A stretch of DNA of 64,000 nt from positions 1-64,000 of the forward strand of contig DASTWV010000055.1 in assembly GCA_035765775.1 (NCBI GenBank). The letters run 5' to 3'. The position numbers and the translations under genes were made by a program. Numbering within the stretch: the first letter of the stretch is position 1; every line of letters begins with the position of its first letter. Of this stretch, positions 1 through 7,963 are shown in pieces. The notes below the pieces were generated by a model. That model had not been told where the DNA came from. It was given only the letters and a program-made list of their open reading frames with translations, and ran no database searches. This stretch comes from Actinomycetota bacterium. Lineage in GTDB: Bacteria > Actinomycetota > CADDZG01 > JAHWKV01 > JAOPZY01.

Positions 1-24
1 GGCGGCGCCCCCCCGGCCCGGCGG

Positions 25-1590
25 TCAGGCCCCCGCCCGGCCCGCCACGATGTCCAGGATGGCGAGCTCCTTGGCCCGCAGCCGCCGGGTGGCCAGCGCC
101 AGCCCGAGGCGCCACACCAGGAGCCCGTAGGCCGCCGACACCGCGGTGACCGACAGCAGGGCCGCCTGGCTGGAGCCCAGGACCAGGAGCACCGCCACCA
201 CCACCGGGCTGAGCAGCGTGAAGATGACGAACAGGGCCAGCATGCCGGCGAAGGCCGGCAGGCAGCCCGGGCCGGCCCACATGTTGGTCACGGAGTCCGG
301 TAGCGGGAAAGGGGCCAGGGTGGACACCTGGTTGGCCACGCCCAGCGTGACGCCCAGCACGGTGGCGGCCAGGAGGATGGTGGCGGGCACGTAGACCATG
401 GCGTTCAGCACCACCCCCAGGGCCAGGGCCCCCACGGTGGCGGTGGACAGGCCCAGCAGCACGGCGGCGAGGTTCTTGCCCCGGAACTCCTCGGCGGGAT
501 CCCTGCCCGAGGCCACCTGCAGCCAGAAGGCGGCCCCGTCGTTGCCGAACTGGTTCATCGCCTGCATGCCAAAGACCAGGGCCCCCACGGCGGCGAACAG
601 CACCGGCTTGCGGGCGTCGCTGCCGCGGCTCAGCAGGCCGGCGGCGGGGAGGACGATGAAGAGGGCGACGCTGACCAGCGCCGCCCGGCGGCGGGGATCA
701 CGCCAGGTGTAGCGCAGCTCCTTGGCGGCGATCGCACCCGCCCGGGTGCGGGGGAGGAAGCCGAGGCGGGCGAAGAGGTCGCTGCGGGTGCGGCTCTTGG
801 TGGTGCCACCCGCCTCGGCGGTGGTCAGGACGTGCTGGAGCGCCAGGCTCCACAGCCAGCCCAGCACGGCGACCACAGCCGCCACCGCCGCCAGCCAGGC
901 GACGGCCGGCAGGGTGTGGCCCTGGCGGGCCAGGATCACCGCCCGGGCAGCCCAGCCGGGGGGCAGCCAGAACAGGGTCCGGGCGGAGGAACCGAGCGTG
1001 AGGCCGTGGTGGCCGGGCCCCACCACCAGGCGGGGCACCAGCTGGCCGGCCAGGGCCGGGACCACCGCCACGATGGCGAACATGAACACCAGGAGGTCCC
1101 GGCCCCGGCGGGAGCGCAGGATGCCCGACAGCGCCGTGGTGACCGTGCGGGAGGCGACGATGCACAGGGCCATCTCCAGCACCACTGCCAGTACGGCGAT
1201 GGCGGTCGGGGTCCCGAAGGGGCCGTGGGCGACGGTGCCGGTCAGCGTCGCCACGGTGGCCACCGGCGGTACGCCCAGCAGGGCGGCCACCAGCAGGCCG
1301 GCGATGATGGCGCCCCGGGACAGGGGCAGGAGGGCGAGGTTGGCCGGGTCCAGCGTCTCGTCGCTGCCGAAGCCCAGGAGCGGGAAGGTCAGCCAGGCGA
1401 AGAAGAAGCCGTCGAACACCAGCGGGACCACCACAGACTGGTCGCGGCCGGCCACCAGCAGGGAGAAGCCGGCGGCCGCCACCCACACCCAGAAGATAAG
1501 GGCGAAGACCAGGCCCACCTTGCGGCGTCCGCTGGAGCGCAGGCCGTTGCGGGCCAGCGCAAACTTCAGCCGGAGGAAGTACCCAGCCAC
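25..1590 (-). CDS. ABC-2 type exporter, membrane permease subunit
   Basis: A 521-residue, very hydrophobic protein with many membrane-spanning segments in two blocks separated by a charged, Arg-rich cytoplasmic stretch (about residues 265-305). It is the permease half of an ABC exporter; the cargo cannot be read from sequence. Its ATG lies 25 bases inside the 3' end of the ATPase gene, which implies translational coupling and an obligate pair. The topology fits large two-block ABC-2 permeases, but I see no family-specific motif. It is the last gene of a minus-strand operon, and its stop lies 25 bases from the window edge. Confidence 0.85.
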   Translation of the reverse strand: MAGYFLRLKFALARNGLRSSGRRKVGLVFALIFWVWVAAAGFSLLVAGRDQSVVVPLVFDGFFFAWLTFPLLGFGSDETLDPANLALLPLSRGAIIAGLLVAALLGVPPVATVATLTGTVAHGPFGTPTAIAVLAVVLEMALCIVASRTVTTALSGILRSRRGRDLLVFMFAIVAVVPALAGQLVPRLVVGPGHHGLTLGSSARTLFWLPPGWAARAVILARQGHTLPAVAWLAAVAAVVAVLGWLWSLALQHVLTTAEAGGTTKSRTRSDLFARLGFLPRTRAGAIAAKELRYTWRDPRRRAALVSVALFIVLPAAGLLSRGSDARKPVLFAAVGALVFGMQAMNQFGNDGAAFWLQVASGRDPAEEFRGKNLAAVLLGLSTATVGALALGVVLNAMVYVPATILLAATVLGVTLGVANQVSTLAPFPLPDSVTNMWAGPGCLPAFAGMLALFVIFTLLSPVVVAVLLVLGSSQAALLSVTAVSAAYGLLVWRLGLALATRRLRAKELAILDIVAGRAGA

Positions 1591-2363
1591 CCCAGGTCCT
1601 TGGCGCCGTTAGTCTCGCCGCCCACCAGGTTGACGAAGGCCTCCTCCAGGGGCTGGCCGTTTGCGATGTCCGCTGTCGGGCCGACGGCGACGATGCGGCC
1701 CTGGTGCATGATCGCCACCCGCTCGCAGAGGCGTTCCACCAGCTCCATGACGTGGCTGGAGAAGACCACCGTCGCCCCGCTCTGGATGTGGCGTTCCAGC
1801 ACCGAGCGGATACTGCGGGCCGAGACCGGGTCCACCGCCTCGAAGGGCTCGTCCAAGAAGAGCACCCGGGGGCCATGGATGAGGGCGCAGGCCAGGCCCA
1901 CCTTCTTCTTCATGCCGTGGCTGTAGTCCACCACCATGGTGCTGGCGGCCTCCACCAGGCCGAAGGCCTCCAGCAGCTCGGCGGAGCGTTCCTTGACGAT
2001 GTCCTTGGGCAGGCCCCGCAGCAGGCCGTTGAAGGTGAGCAGCTCGGCACCGGTGAGGCGCTCGAAGAGGTGCAGGTCCTCGGGGAGCACGCCCATGGAG
2101 GCCTTGGCCCGCACGAGGTTCTGCCAGACGTCCAGGCCTTCCACCCAGATGCCGCCCGCGTCGGGGCGCAGCAGGCCGGTGCACATGCGCAGTGTGGTGG
2201 TCTTGCCGGCACCGTTGGGGCCCACCAGGCCGAAGAAACATGCCTGGGGGATGTCCAGATCGATGCCCTGCACGGCCACCTTGGTCCCATAGGACTTCCA
2301 CAGCTCCCGGACCTGCAGGGCGAACGCCGGCCCTGGGGGTGGCGGGGGTGGCGGCTGGGTCAT
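1566..2363 (-). CDS. ABC transporter ATP-binding protein
   Basis: A 265-residue nucleotide-binding subunit. It has a proline-rich start (residues 4-10), Walker A GPNGAGKT at 48-55, the VLPEDLHLFERLTG segment typical of NatA/ABC-2 ATPases near 92-105, a diverged signature YSHGMKKK at 147-154, Walker B VLFLDEP at 167-173 and an H-loop SSHV near 200. ATP hydrolysis should drive the permease encoded by the overlapping downstream gene. The signature has Ser-His-Gly-Met instead of LSGGQ, a variation common in drug/ion exporter ATPases. The gene begins 74 bases after the membrane protein gene upstream, probably in one transcript. Confidence 0.93.
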   Translation of the reverse strand: MTQPPPPPPPGPAFALQVRELWKSYGTKVAVQGIDLDIPQACFFGLVGPNGAGKTTTLRMCTGLLRPDAGGIWVEGLDVWQNLVRAKASMGVLPEDLHLFERLTGAELLTFNGLLRGLPKDIVKERSAELLEAFGLVEAASTMVVDYSHGMKKKVGLACALIHGPRVLFLDEPFEAVDPVSARSIRSVLERHIQSGATVVFSSHVMELVERLCERVAIMHQGRIVAVGPTADIANGQPLEEAFVNLVGGETNGAKDLGWLGTSSG

Positions 2364-2437
2364 GCAGACAGCTTGGCAGCTCTCGGGAGATCGGGGGCCC
2401 CCGGCTCACTCCGGGGGGCCGGCTCTGGTCTCCCTCC

Positions 2438-3211
2438 TTACGACCGGATGCCGCTGCTGGCCCGGCCTCCCGGACCACCGGGTTGTGCATCCCGGTGGCT
2501 GAGCGTCAGGTAGGCCACGAGGATGGCGGTCAGCAGGGCCAGCGCCCCGGCCACGGGGGCCGCCCCCAGGCCCAGCCCACCCGCCGCCGTCGGCTTGCCG
2601 GCCCAGTCCGCCAGGGAGGCCCCCAGCGGGCGGGTCATCACGTAGGCCGCCCAGAAGGCTGCGATGGGGTTCCATCCTCGCTGGAAGGCGATGCCCACCA
2701 GCGCGATCGCCCCGGCAAAGAGCCCGGCGGACACCTGGTAGCCGAGGTTCAGGGTCAAGGCGACCAGGTCTCCCACCGCCGTCCCCAGGGCGAATGTGGC
2801 CACGACGGTGGCCCAATAGAACAGCTCGCGGCGCGGCGAGTCGATGCTGTGGATCGACAGCGTCTTCTCGAGCTTCACCCAGGTGTAGAAGATGGCCACC
2901 AGGCCCACGGCGCAGAGCAGGGATGAGGACCAGTAGGGGACCCCGAAGCCGACGTGGAGGACGTCGGCGGCCATGGTGCCGAAGACCCCCACCATGACCA
3001 CGGCCAACCAGTAGGCCCAGGCGACGTAGCGGCGGCGGGAGAACTGCAGCGCCATGGCCACGGCAAACCCCACGAAGCCCAGGGCCACGGCGAGCACCGG
3101 GGCCATGGCGTGGACCAGGTAGTCCGAGGTCGATTCTCCCAGGGCCGTGGAGAGGCCCTTGATGACCCAGAAGAACACGGTGATCTGGGGCACCCGCAGC
3201 GCCCGGGACAT
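2438..3211 (-). CDS. DUF347/COG4705-type multi-pass membrane protein
   Basis: A 257-residue integral membrane protein of unknown function. Repeated motifs match the DUF347 repeat family: a Gly-Glu-Ser-Thr-Ser-Asp segment in the first helix (TALGESTSD), ALGTAVGD in the middle and RPLGASLADW near the end. Acidic residues inside helices suggest transport, but no substrate can be assigned. I chose the ATG at 3211 because the first helix begins shortly after it and an AGGA lies about ten bases upstream; ATGs at 3268 and 3277 or an in-frame start at 3328 are possible. It probably heads the operon with the ABC exporter. Confidence 0.75.
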   Translation of the reverse strand: MSRALRVPQITVFFWVIKGLSTALGESTSDYLVHAMAPVLAVALGFVGFAVAMALQFSRRRYVAWAYWLAVVMVGVFGTMAADVLHVGFGVPYWSSSLLCAVGLVAIFYTWVKLEKTLSIHSIDSPRRELFYWATVVATFALGTAVGDLVALTLNLGYQVSAGLFAGAIALVGIAFQRGWNPIAAFWAAYVMTRPLGASLADWAGKPTAAGGLGLGAAPVAGALALLTAILVAYLTLSHRDAQPGGPGGRASSGIRS

Positions 3212-3351
3212 CGTCCGGCGTCCTGCCGTGGTCTCTGGGTCGGACTGGGTTCCGAGAAAACGCGCCATGTCCGGCATCCTGCCGCAAGATCGCTGCGCCT
3301 GCCGTCCCGGCCTGACCACCGCGGTCATAGCCTGCTGGTACGGTGGCGGAC

Positions 3352-3858
3352 ATGGGCGAGTCTGTGCTGGAGGATGCCTTCCGTCACCACGTCTGGGCGA
3401 CGTTGCAGATCATCGACGCCAGCCAGGCGCTTCCTCAGCAGCAGGTGCAGACCACCGCACCCGGGACCTACGGGTCCATCCTGGACACGCTGCGCCACTT
3501 GGTGGCGGCAGACGCCCGGTACCTGTTCATCCTGAGCGGGGGGGAGGTCGCCCCCATCGACGCCAGCGAGATGGGCCTGCCCCAGCTCCGGGCCCAGATG
3601 ACCCTGCACGGCGGCTCCTGGGCGGCGGTGCTGGTCCGGGATCTGGACCCGGCGGCGGTCATGGGGCGCGTGCGGGCCGACGGCTCCGAGACCCAGGCCC
3701 CCGTGAGCATCCGGCTGGCCCAGGCCCTGCACCACGGCACCGATCACCGCAGCCAGATCTGCACCGCCCTGACCGGCCTGGGGGTGGAACCACCCGCCAT
3801 CGACGTCTGGGACTTCGGCGCATCCGACAACCGGGTCGTGGAAATCCCCCCCCGATAG
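3352..3858 (+). CDS. DinB-fold putative metalloenzyme
   Basis: A 168-residue protein with the DinB/YfiT four-helix pattern: an early FRHHVWATLQIIDA helix, TLRHLVAADARYLF in the second helix and a late HHGTDHRSQI helix. These three His-containing positions are the usual metal triad of the superfamily. Members include thiol-dependent transferases and many proteins of unknown role, so no reaction is assigned. ATG 3352 is preferred to the in-frame GTG at 3343. It is divergent from the DUF347 gene and lies just upstream of the selenocysteine tRNA. Confidence 0.8.
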   Translation: MGESVLEDAFRHHVWATLQIIDASQALPQQQVQTTAPGTYGSILDTLRHLVAADARYLFILSGGEVAPIDASEMGLPQLRAQMTLHGGSWAAVLVRDLDPAAVMGRVRADGSETQAPVSIRLAQALHHGTDHRSQICTALTGLGVEPPAIDVWDFGASDNRVVEIPPR

Positions 3859-3939
3859 AGCTGGCCGGAGCGAGGGGTGCTTGGGGGCGGGGCGGGCCGC
3901 TGCGCACGACTATCTGGGCTCTGCGGCTATCCTGGCCTC

Positions 3940-4030
3940 GGAGGCGACTGGGGCCTGGTGGCCCTCCTGGTCTTCAAAACCAGTGCGCCGGGGAGACTCG
4001 GTGGGCGGGTTCGATTCCCGTCCGCCTCCG
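3940..4030 (+). tRNA. selC: selenocysteine tRNA, anticodon UCA
   Basis: The sequence folds as tRNA-Sec. The acceptor stem GGAGGCG pairs with CGCCTCC at 4023-4029. The D stem is long, 6 bp (3950-3955 with 3960-3965), with a 4-base TGGT loop. A 5-bp anticodon stem carries loop CTTCAAA with anticodon TCA at 3974-3976. A long variable arm follows, then a T arm with TTCGATT loop at 4010-4016. The 6-bp D stem with a tiny loop and the UCA anticodon separate this from tRNA-Ser. The discriminator is G; CCA is not encoded. No selA, selB, selD or obvious selenoprotein gene is in the window, so the rest of the pathway must lie elsewhere. Confidence 0.93.
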
Positions 4031-4055
4031 CAAAGTGGGGTGTGGCCTCGCGGAA

Positions 4056-4108
4056 CCGTTCTTGTGACGCTGAACTACCGTATGGGTAGTTGGTGCTCAC
4101 AAGAACGG
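4056..4108. terminator. nested inverted repeat between convergent genes (putative bidirectional terminator)
   Basis: A perfect 12-bp outer repeat (CCGTTCTTGTGA at 4056-4067, its complement at 4097-4108) encloses a symmetric 5/5 internal loop and a perfect 7-bp inner hairpin (AACTACC 4073-4079, GGTAGTT 4085-4091). It sits after tRNA-Sec and before the convergent end of the GNAT gene. There is no T-tract, so intrinsic termination is inferred from position and stem strength. The same layout recurs at 30337-30385 and 59056-59104. Confidence 0.55.
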
Positions 4109-4124
4109 ACACATGACTCGGTCC

Positions 4125-4889
4125 CTACGCTGCCGCTACCCAGCAGTCCCAGTGTTCCAGCGTCCCGAAGCCGAGCCGCTCGTAGACGGAGTACCCGGAC
4201 GGGCTCGACTCCAGCCACGCCCACGTGGCGCCTGCCGAAAACCCATCCTCCACGGCCTGGCGGGTGATCGCCGCCCCGAAGCCGCGGCGACGGTACTCGG
4301 GGAGGGTGGCGACGCTGAAGATGCCTACGGACTCGCCCACGGTGCACCCGAAGCCGGTGGCGACGCCCTGGCCGTCGATCTCGGCCAGGTAGGTCCGCAC
4401 CCCGGGGAGGGCGAGCAGCGACCGGGGCGCCAGCTGCAGGAAGAGCTCAAGGGGAGCCTCGAAGCCAGCCGCACCGACGATGGCGTGCGCAGCCGCCTCG
4501 TCGGGCGAGAGCAACCGTAGGCTGCAACCGGGCGGCAACAGGGCTGGGGAAAGCTTCCCTGGCTGGTCCAGGACCATCATCGGGGTCTTCGGCTCCATGG
4601 TCATGCCGCGACGTGTGGCCAGACGACCGAGTCGCTCGCTCAGTGCGGGCCGCACCCGCAGGCAGTGCGGGAAGCCACGGGCGGCGACCTCGTCCAGGAG
4701 GGACTCGACCCTGACCTCGTCGACCGATGTGGCCTCGGTCCAGACACCGTTGAGCATCGGCAGGGCAACGCCCGAGAAGCCAGCGAAAAGGCCGCCCTCG
4801 CGGCGGATCCACGCCCCTGGAAGTGCTGGAGTGAGATGCACCATGGTGCGGGCCAGAGCAGCAGCGGCCATGTCCGCGTCAATGCCCAC
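4125..4889 (-). CDS. GNAT-family N-acetyltransferase
   Basis: A 254-residue protein whose C-terminal half carries the acetyl-CoA-binding motif of GNAT enzymes, VATLPEYRRRGFGAAI near residues 193-208, followed by a typical terminal strand SVYERLGFGTLEHWDCW. The N-terminal half looks like a degenerate second GNAT-like domain, a common two-domain layout. The acceptor substrate is unknown. It converges with the plus-strand DinB/tRNA-Sec unit across the nested inverted repeat. Confidence 0.85.
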   Translation of the reverse strand: MGIDADMAAAALARTMVHLTPALPGAWIRREGGLFAGFSGVALPMLNGVWTEATSVDEVRVESLLDEVAARGFPHCLRVRPALSERLGRLATRRGMTMEPKTPMMVLDQPGKLSPALLPPGCSLRLLSPDEAAAHAIVGAAGFEAPLELFLQLAPRSLLALPGVRTYLAEIDGQGVATGFGCTVGESVGIFSVATLPEYRRRGFGAAITRQAVEDGFSAGATWAWLESSPSGYSVYERLGFGTLEHWDCWVAAA

Positions 4890-5144
4890 GGGCTAACGAT
4901 ACCGCCCGACCTACCTATGTCACGTGATTGCTGGATGCAGCTCAGGACCGCAGGAGCATTTGGCCGATGGCGACCGCCGAGTCGTGGTCGGGCCGCTGCA
5001 CCTGGTCGCAGACGCGTACGGCACGCCGCATCCGCTGGCCGAACTCCCGGTGGGCCATCCATGCCCCCCGGGTCTCGGCGGGTAGTGGCGATGAAGATCG
5101 ACACCCGGGCAGGCGACCTCCTTCGTTAGGCGCCCGGGCGTGCC
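4890..5144. other. intergenic stretch, possible gene remnant
   Basis: No confident gene. On the minus strand an open frame ending at 4942 contains a plausible peptide (about 38 residues, beginning MAHREFGQRMRRAV) that could be the tail of a decayed gene cut off upstream of the toxin. It is too short to assign. Confidence 0.3.
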
Positions 5145-6596
5145 GTGTCCGATCAGCGTAGTCTTTCCGTAATGGTTCTCCGGGAACTGGCAGGCAACGC
5201 TTCGAGCCACGCAGCGCCCACGGCTCTTCGGCAGCCGCGTTCCGGACCGCCCCTGCACGCGCTGCTGCGCAGCCTCCAGTCGGGGGCGGGCAACCGGGCC
5301 GTTGGGCAGGCATTGGCCAGGCAGAATCTCGGGGTCCAGCGTGCCTCCTACTCGGGCAAGGGTACGGGAGCCGACGCCTATGAGACCGAAGAGTTCACGT
5401 ACCCCGGTGAGGTCTCGAAGCGGGAGCGGGCCAAGAAGGCGACGATCTACGTCTCCCCCAGGCCCACCGGCGGCCGGGCCGCCGCCCCGGTGCCCATCAG
5501 CTTCGTCAGCAAGGTCACCGGGACGGTCGACGCCGAGATCAAGCAGGGCTGGCACCGGGGCCACATGGCCGGACTCGAGATCGGCGGGGAGAACGAGTCC
5601 TACAACATCGCCCCGATGCTCCCCGGGTTCAACCGGGGCAGCGTCTGGCGGGGCGTCGAGCACGCCACCCGGGAGGCCGGGCGGTCGGCGGGCAAAGATA
5701 ACTACGTCACCGTGATCGAGCTTGCCTACGGATTGGCTGACCCCCGGATCCCCTCAGCGGTCTCGGTCACCCGCAAGGCCCGAGCCAGCGCGCTCGCCCC
5801 CTACGTCCTCATCCCCGGAGACCCCACGACCCATACCCATGAAGGAGCGGTGACCGCGCGTCCGGAGAAACCGGAGCGGAAGCTGCTCACCCGCAAGATC
5901 GCGGGCGCGGCTCACCTGCTGGGCCGCATGGAGGTGGAGAACACCAAGGAAGCCCGGGATGCCCTCCGGGATGGCCACCTGCCGAAGTCGAAGAAGGCCC
6001 AGTGGCCGGATGACGCGGCCGACCGCCCCTACGGGAACCTCGACCTGCTGAATCTGTCGTACAAGCTGGGCCAGGTGTTCACCATCGAATCCCACCGGGA
6101 GTTCTCCCAGGAGCAGCGCCAGCTCATCATCAAGGCCAACCTCTCGAAGAACGGCTCGCTCACCTCCGATGACCCCAGAGACCCGCACCAGGACCTGAGT
6201 GAGAACGGCACGGTGGACTTTCCGGAGGTCGACCACATCATCCCCAAGTCCTCCGGCGGCGCCAACGCCTTCTCGAACGCCCGGGTCGTGAGTTGGGAGC
6301 TCAACAACCGGGTGGCGCGGGTGAAGGGCATCCAGGACCTGGTGGACGTCACCCGGCTCGCCGAAAGCCCGGCCTACAGCGTCGCTGACGTGGTCCAGCA
6401 ACAACTGATCCGCGGGCCCAAGGCGGGCACCACTGCCGCCCAGATGATCCGCCTCTGCCAGGAGAAGCTGCACTGGTCATCCGTCACCGAGCGCCGCCGG
6501 GAGGTCGTGGCCGAGGAGCTCGCCGAGCTGGTCGCTGACGGTGAGGTCACCAAAGATGACTCCGTGGATCCTCCGTTGTTCAAGGCGGCCAGGTAA
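5145..6596 (+). CDS. double-nuclease polymorphic toxin with eCIS/DUF4157-type leader
   Basis: A 483-residue protein. Residues 37-60 (LHALLRSLQSGAGNRAVGQA and on to ARQ) match the LQ..AGN.AV...L.RQ motif often found at the start of actinobacterial proteins linked to extracellular contractile injection systems. Residues about 95-230 look like a DNA/RNA non-specific endonuclease: HRGH at 137-140 (usually DRGH), N154, N163, W168 and E172. Residues 358-395 form an HNH motif: DHIIP at 363-367, GG 371-372, N378 and a final NN at 387-388. Two different nuclease folds in one chain suggest an antibacterial or anti-eukaryotic effector. GTG 5145 is used; ATG 5172 is an alternative. No injection-system or clear immunity gene is adjacent. 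Confidence 0.75.
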   Translation: MSDQRSLSVMVLRELAGNASSHAAPTALRQPRSGPPLHALLRSLQSGAGNRAVGQALARQNLGVQRASYSGKGTGADAYETEEFTYPGEVSKRERAKKATIYVSPRPTGGRAAAPVPISFVSKVTGTVDAEIKQGWHRGHMAGLEIGGENESYNIAPMLPGFNRGSVWRGVEHATREAGRSAGKDNYVTVIELAYGLADPRIPSAVSVTRKARASALAPYVLIPGDPTTHTHEGAVTARPEKPERKLLTRKIAGAAHLLGRMEVENTKEARDALRDGHLPKSKKAQWPDDAADRPYGNLDLLNLSYKLGQVFTIESHREFSQEQRQLIIKANLSKNGSLTSDDPRDPHQDLSENGTVDFPEVDHIIPKSSGGANAFSNARVVSWELNNRVARVKGIQDLVDVTRLAESPAYSVADVVQQQLIRGPKAGTTAAQMIRLCQEKLHWSSVTERRREVVAEELAELVADGEVTKDDSVDPPLFKAAR

Positions 6597-6758
6597 CGGC
6601 CGCCGCACCGACGTCGCTGCTGTCCCAATAACACCAAGGGTGAGCGGCAAACCAGAGGATGCCTTCCGGCGCCCGCTCCGATGCCAAGTTTGCGTGGAAC
6701 TTGAACACGCCGACCGGGCCCTACTCGGGCGCCGTGCTCCAGATCGCCACCGCCACAG

Positions 6759-7433
6759 CTAGTTCTCCCGCGCCAGGTAGCCGTTCGAAATGAGCCAGGA
6801 CACGTTGCCGGTGGCGGGGTTCCCGGGCAGCAGCGAGGCTACGATCTGGTACTGGATCCCGTGGCCGGGCTGCCCGAACCCGGGGGCGATGGGGCCGGTC
6901 TCCGCCTCGAAGGGCTTCAGCACCTTGTAGAGGTGGTAGTTGCAGGTGTAGGCCGGGTCGAAGGTGTCGAGGCTCATCGGCGGGAGGGCACGCCGGGCAT
7001 ACGCCTCGTCCCGGGGTGCCAGGAACGCCCCGAACTCGCTCCCGAATCGGTCGATCTCCTGGCCCGCCGCCAGGGGCCGGGTGGACTCGATGGGTCGACC
7101 CTGGCCATTGAGCATGAAGCCGTTGGCCGGCGGGTAGCGCCAGCCCCCCGCCCCGCCGTTGGCGGCCGGATCCCAGTAGGTCGCCAGGAACTGCGCGGGG
7201 GTCAGACCGGCGAGTCGGTCGTAGTGGCGGACGATGGGCAGGATCGGCCCAGAGGTGGGCAGGTCCTCGGGGCCGAGGCGGTTGTCGCCGCCGAAATAGG
7301 CAGTGGAGCACGTGGTGCTCCCGCCCGCCCGGGGGTGATGGGTGGCCGCGGTTGCGGCCTGACCAGCCACCACCCCGCCGGACAGCAGGAGGGACACGAC
7401 AACCACCAACACCGCCCACCGCCTGCCGTTCAT
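6759..7433 (-). CDS. secreted TNT-like NAD(+) glycohydrolase
   Basis: A 224-residue exported protein: signal peptide at residues 1-30, then a domain matching the TNT family (the NAD glycohydrolase toxin domain of mycobacterial CpnT). Visible family motifs are YFGGDNRLGPEDLPTSG (46-62), YWD...GGWRYPP (87-102), DRFGSEFGAFLAP (128-140), ARRALPP (146-152) and FGQPGHGIQYQI (186-197), the last holding the conserved Gln. Predicted activity is hydrolysis of NAD outside the producer or in a target cell. ATG 7433 is supported by AAGGAG about 8 bases upstream; an in-frame start at 7505 would bury the signal peptide. It converges with the double-nuclease gene. No immunity gene is recognised. Confidence 0.85.
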   Translation of the reverse strand: MNGRRWAVLVVVVSLLLSGGVVAGQAATAATHHPRAGGSTTCSTAYFGGDNRLGPEDLPTSGPILPIVRHYDRLAGLTPAQFLATYWDPAANGGAGGWRYPPANGFMLNGQGRPIESTRPLAAGQEIDRFGSEFGAFLAPRDEAYARRALPPMSLDTFDPAYTCNYHLYKVLKPFEAETGPIAPGFGQPGHGIQYQIVASLLPGNPATGNVSWLISNGYLAREN

Positions 7434-7476
7434 CCGCCGCTCCTTTGCGAACACGTGAGTTATTCCATTCGAGCGG

Positions 7477-7505
7477 ATCATACCTACCTGATGGTAGGAC
7501 AGCAA
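7477..7505 (-). promoter_or_regulatory. promoter of the TNT-like gene with palindromic operator
   Basis: Read on the minus strand: -35 TTGCTG (7505-7500), a 17-base spacer and -10 TATGAT (7482-7477), about 45 bases before the start codon. The spacer contains the perfect palindrome CCTACC-ATCA-GGTAGG (7483-7498), so a bound dimer would block RNA polymerase. The regulator is not identified. Confidence 0.65.
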
Positions 7506-7542
7506 GACCTGCTGGATGCCGGAGTCAGCAGCGGTCAGTCCA

Positions 7543-7785
7543 TCATCCAGAGCAGGCCCGGGTATCTGTGCCGGATGCCGGTCGCGCGGCCCGCCCCGTA
7601 CCGGGTCGGGTGGTGCCCGCCCGGATGGGTGGGGGGTCCAGGTCGGCCGCCATCAGCCCACTCCAGAAGAACCCGACGGGGCCGACGGCTGCTGCTGCCG
7701 TGACCACCCACGCTGCGGCATGAATCGATGGCGGCGCGGCCGAGCGGGCGCGGATAACGGGGGCGGTGCGAGATGGGCGGCGCAT
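7543..7785 (-). CDS. possible small protein with one membrane segment
   Basis: An 80-residue frame starting at an ATG that follows a GGGAGGG Shine-Dalgarno by 7 bases. Residues about 20-45 are hydrophobic (AAAWVVTAAAAVGPVGFFW) and could span the membrane; the rest is Arg/Pro-rich and unlike a folded domain. It could be real, the front of a frame-disrupted gene, or chance in GC-rich DNA. No other gene is visible between the TNT promoter and the flavin reductase promoter. Confidence 0.3.
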   Translation of the reverse strand: MRRPSRTAPVIRARSAAPPSIHAAAWVVTAAAAVGPVGFFWSGLMAADLDPPPIRAGTTRPGTGRAARPASGTDTRACSG

Positions 7786-7902
7786 GTCGGGTCCCTCCCT
7801 TGTCGGCGGGAGCCCTGCGCTCCCGATCCAGGAGGCGTTCATCCCGGGGTTCAGCGGCGCCTGAACGGCCGGGGCGGGTACAACACTCCCGAGACCGTCG
7901 GC

Positions 7903-7931
7903 TTGACATTAGTTTGGTCCCAAACTATTCT
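7903..7931 (+). promoter_or_regulatory. strong promoter of the flavin reductase gene with palindromic operator
   Basis: A consensus -35 TTGACA (7903-7908), a 17-base spacer and -10 TATTCT (7926-7931). The palindrome AGTTTGGTCCCAAACT (7911-7926) fills the spacer. This position suits a repressor of the MarR/HxlR kind that often controls flavin reductases, but no regulator gene is adjacent. Confidence 0.7.
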
Positions 7932-7963
7932 GTCTCATACCATCTCTCAAAGGAGGAATCGCC

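Noticed and set aside
4920-5663. 247-codon minus-strand frame overlapping the start of the double-nuclease toxin
   Set aside because: No domain; only its last part outside the toxin gene looks protein-like, noted as a possible remnant.
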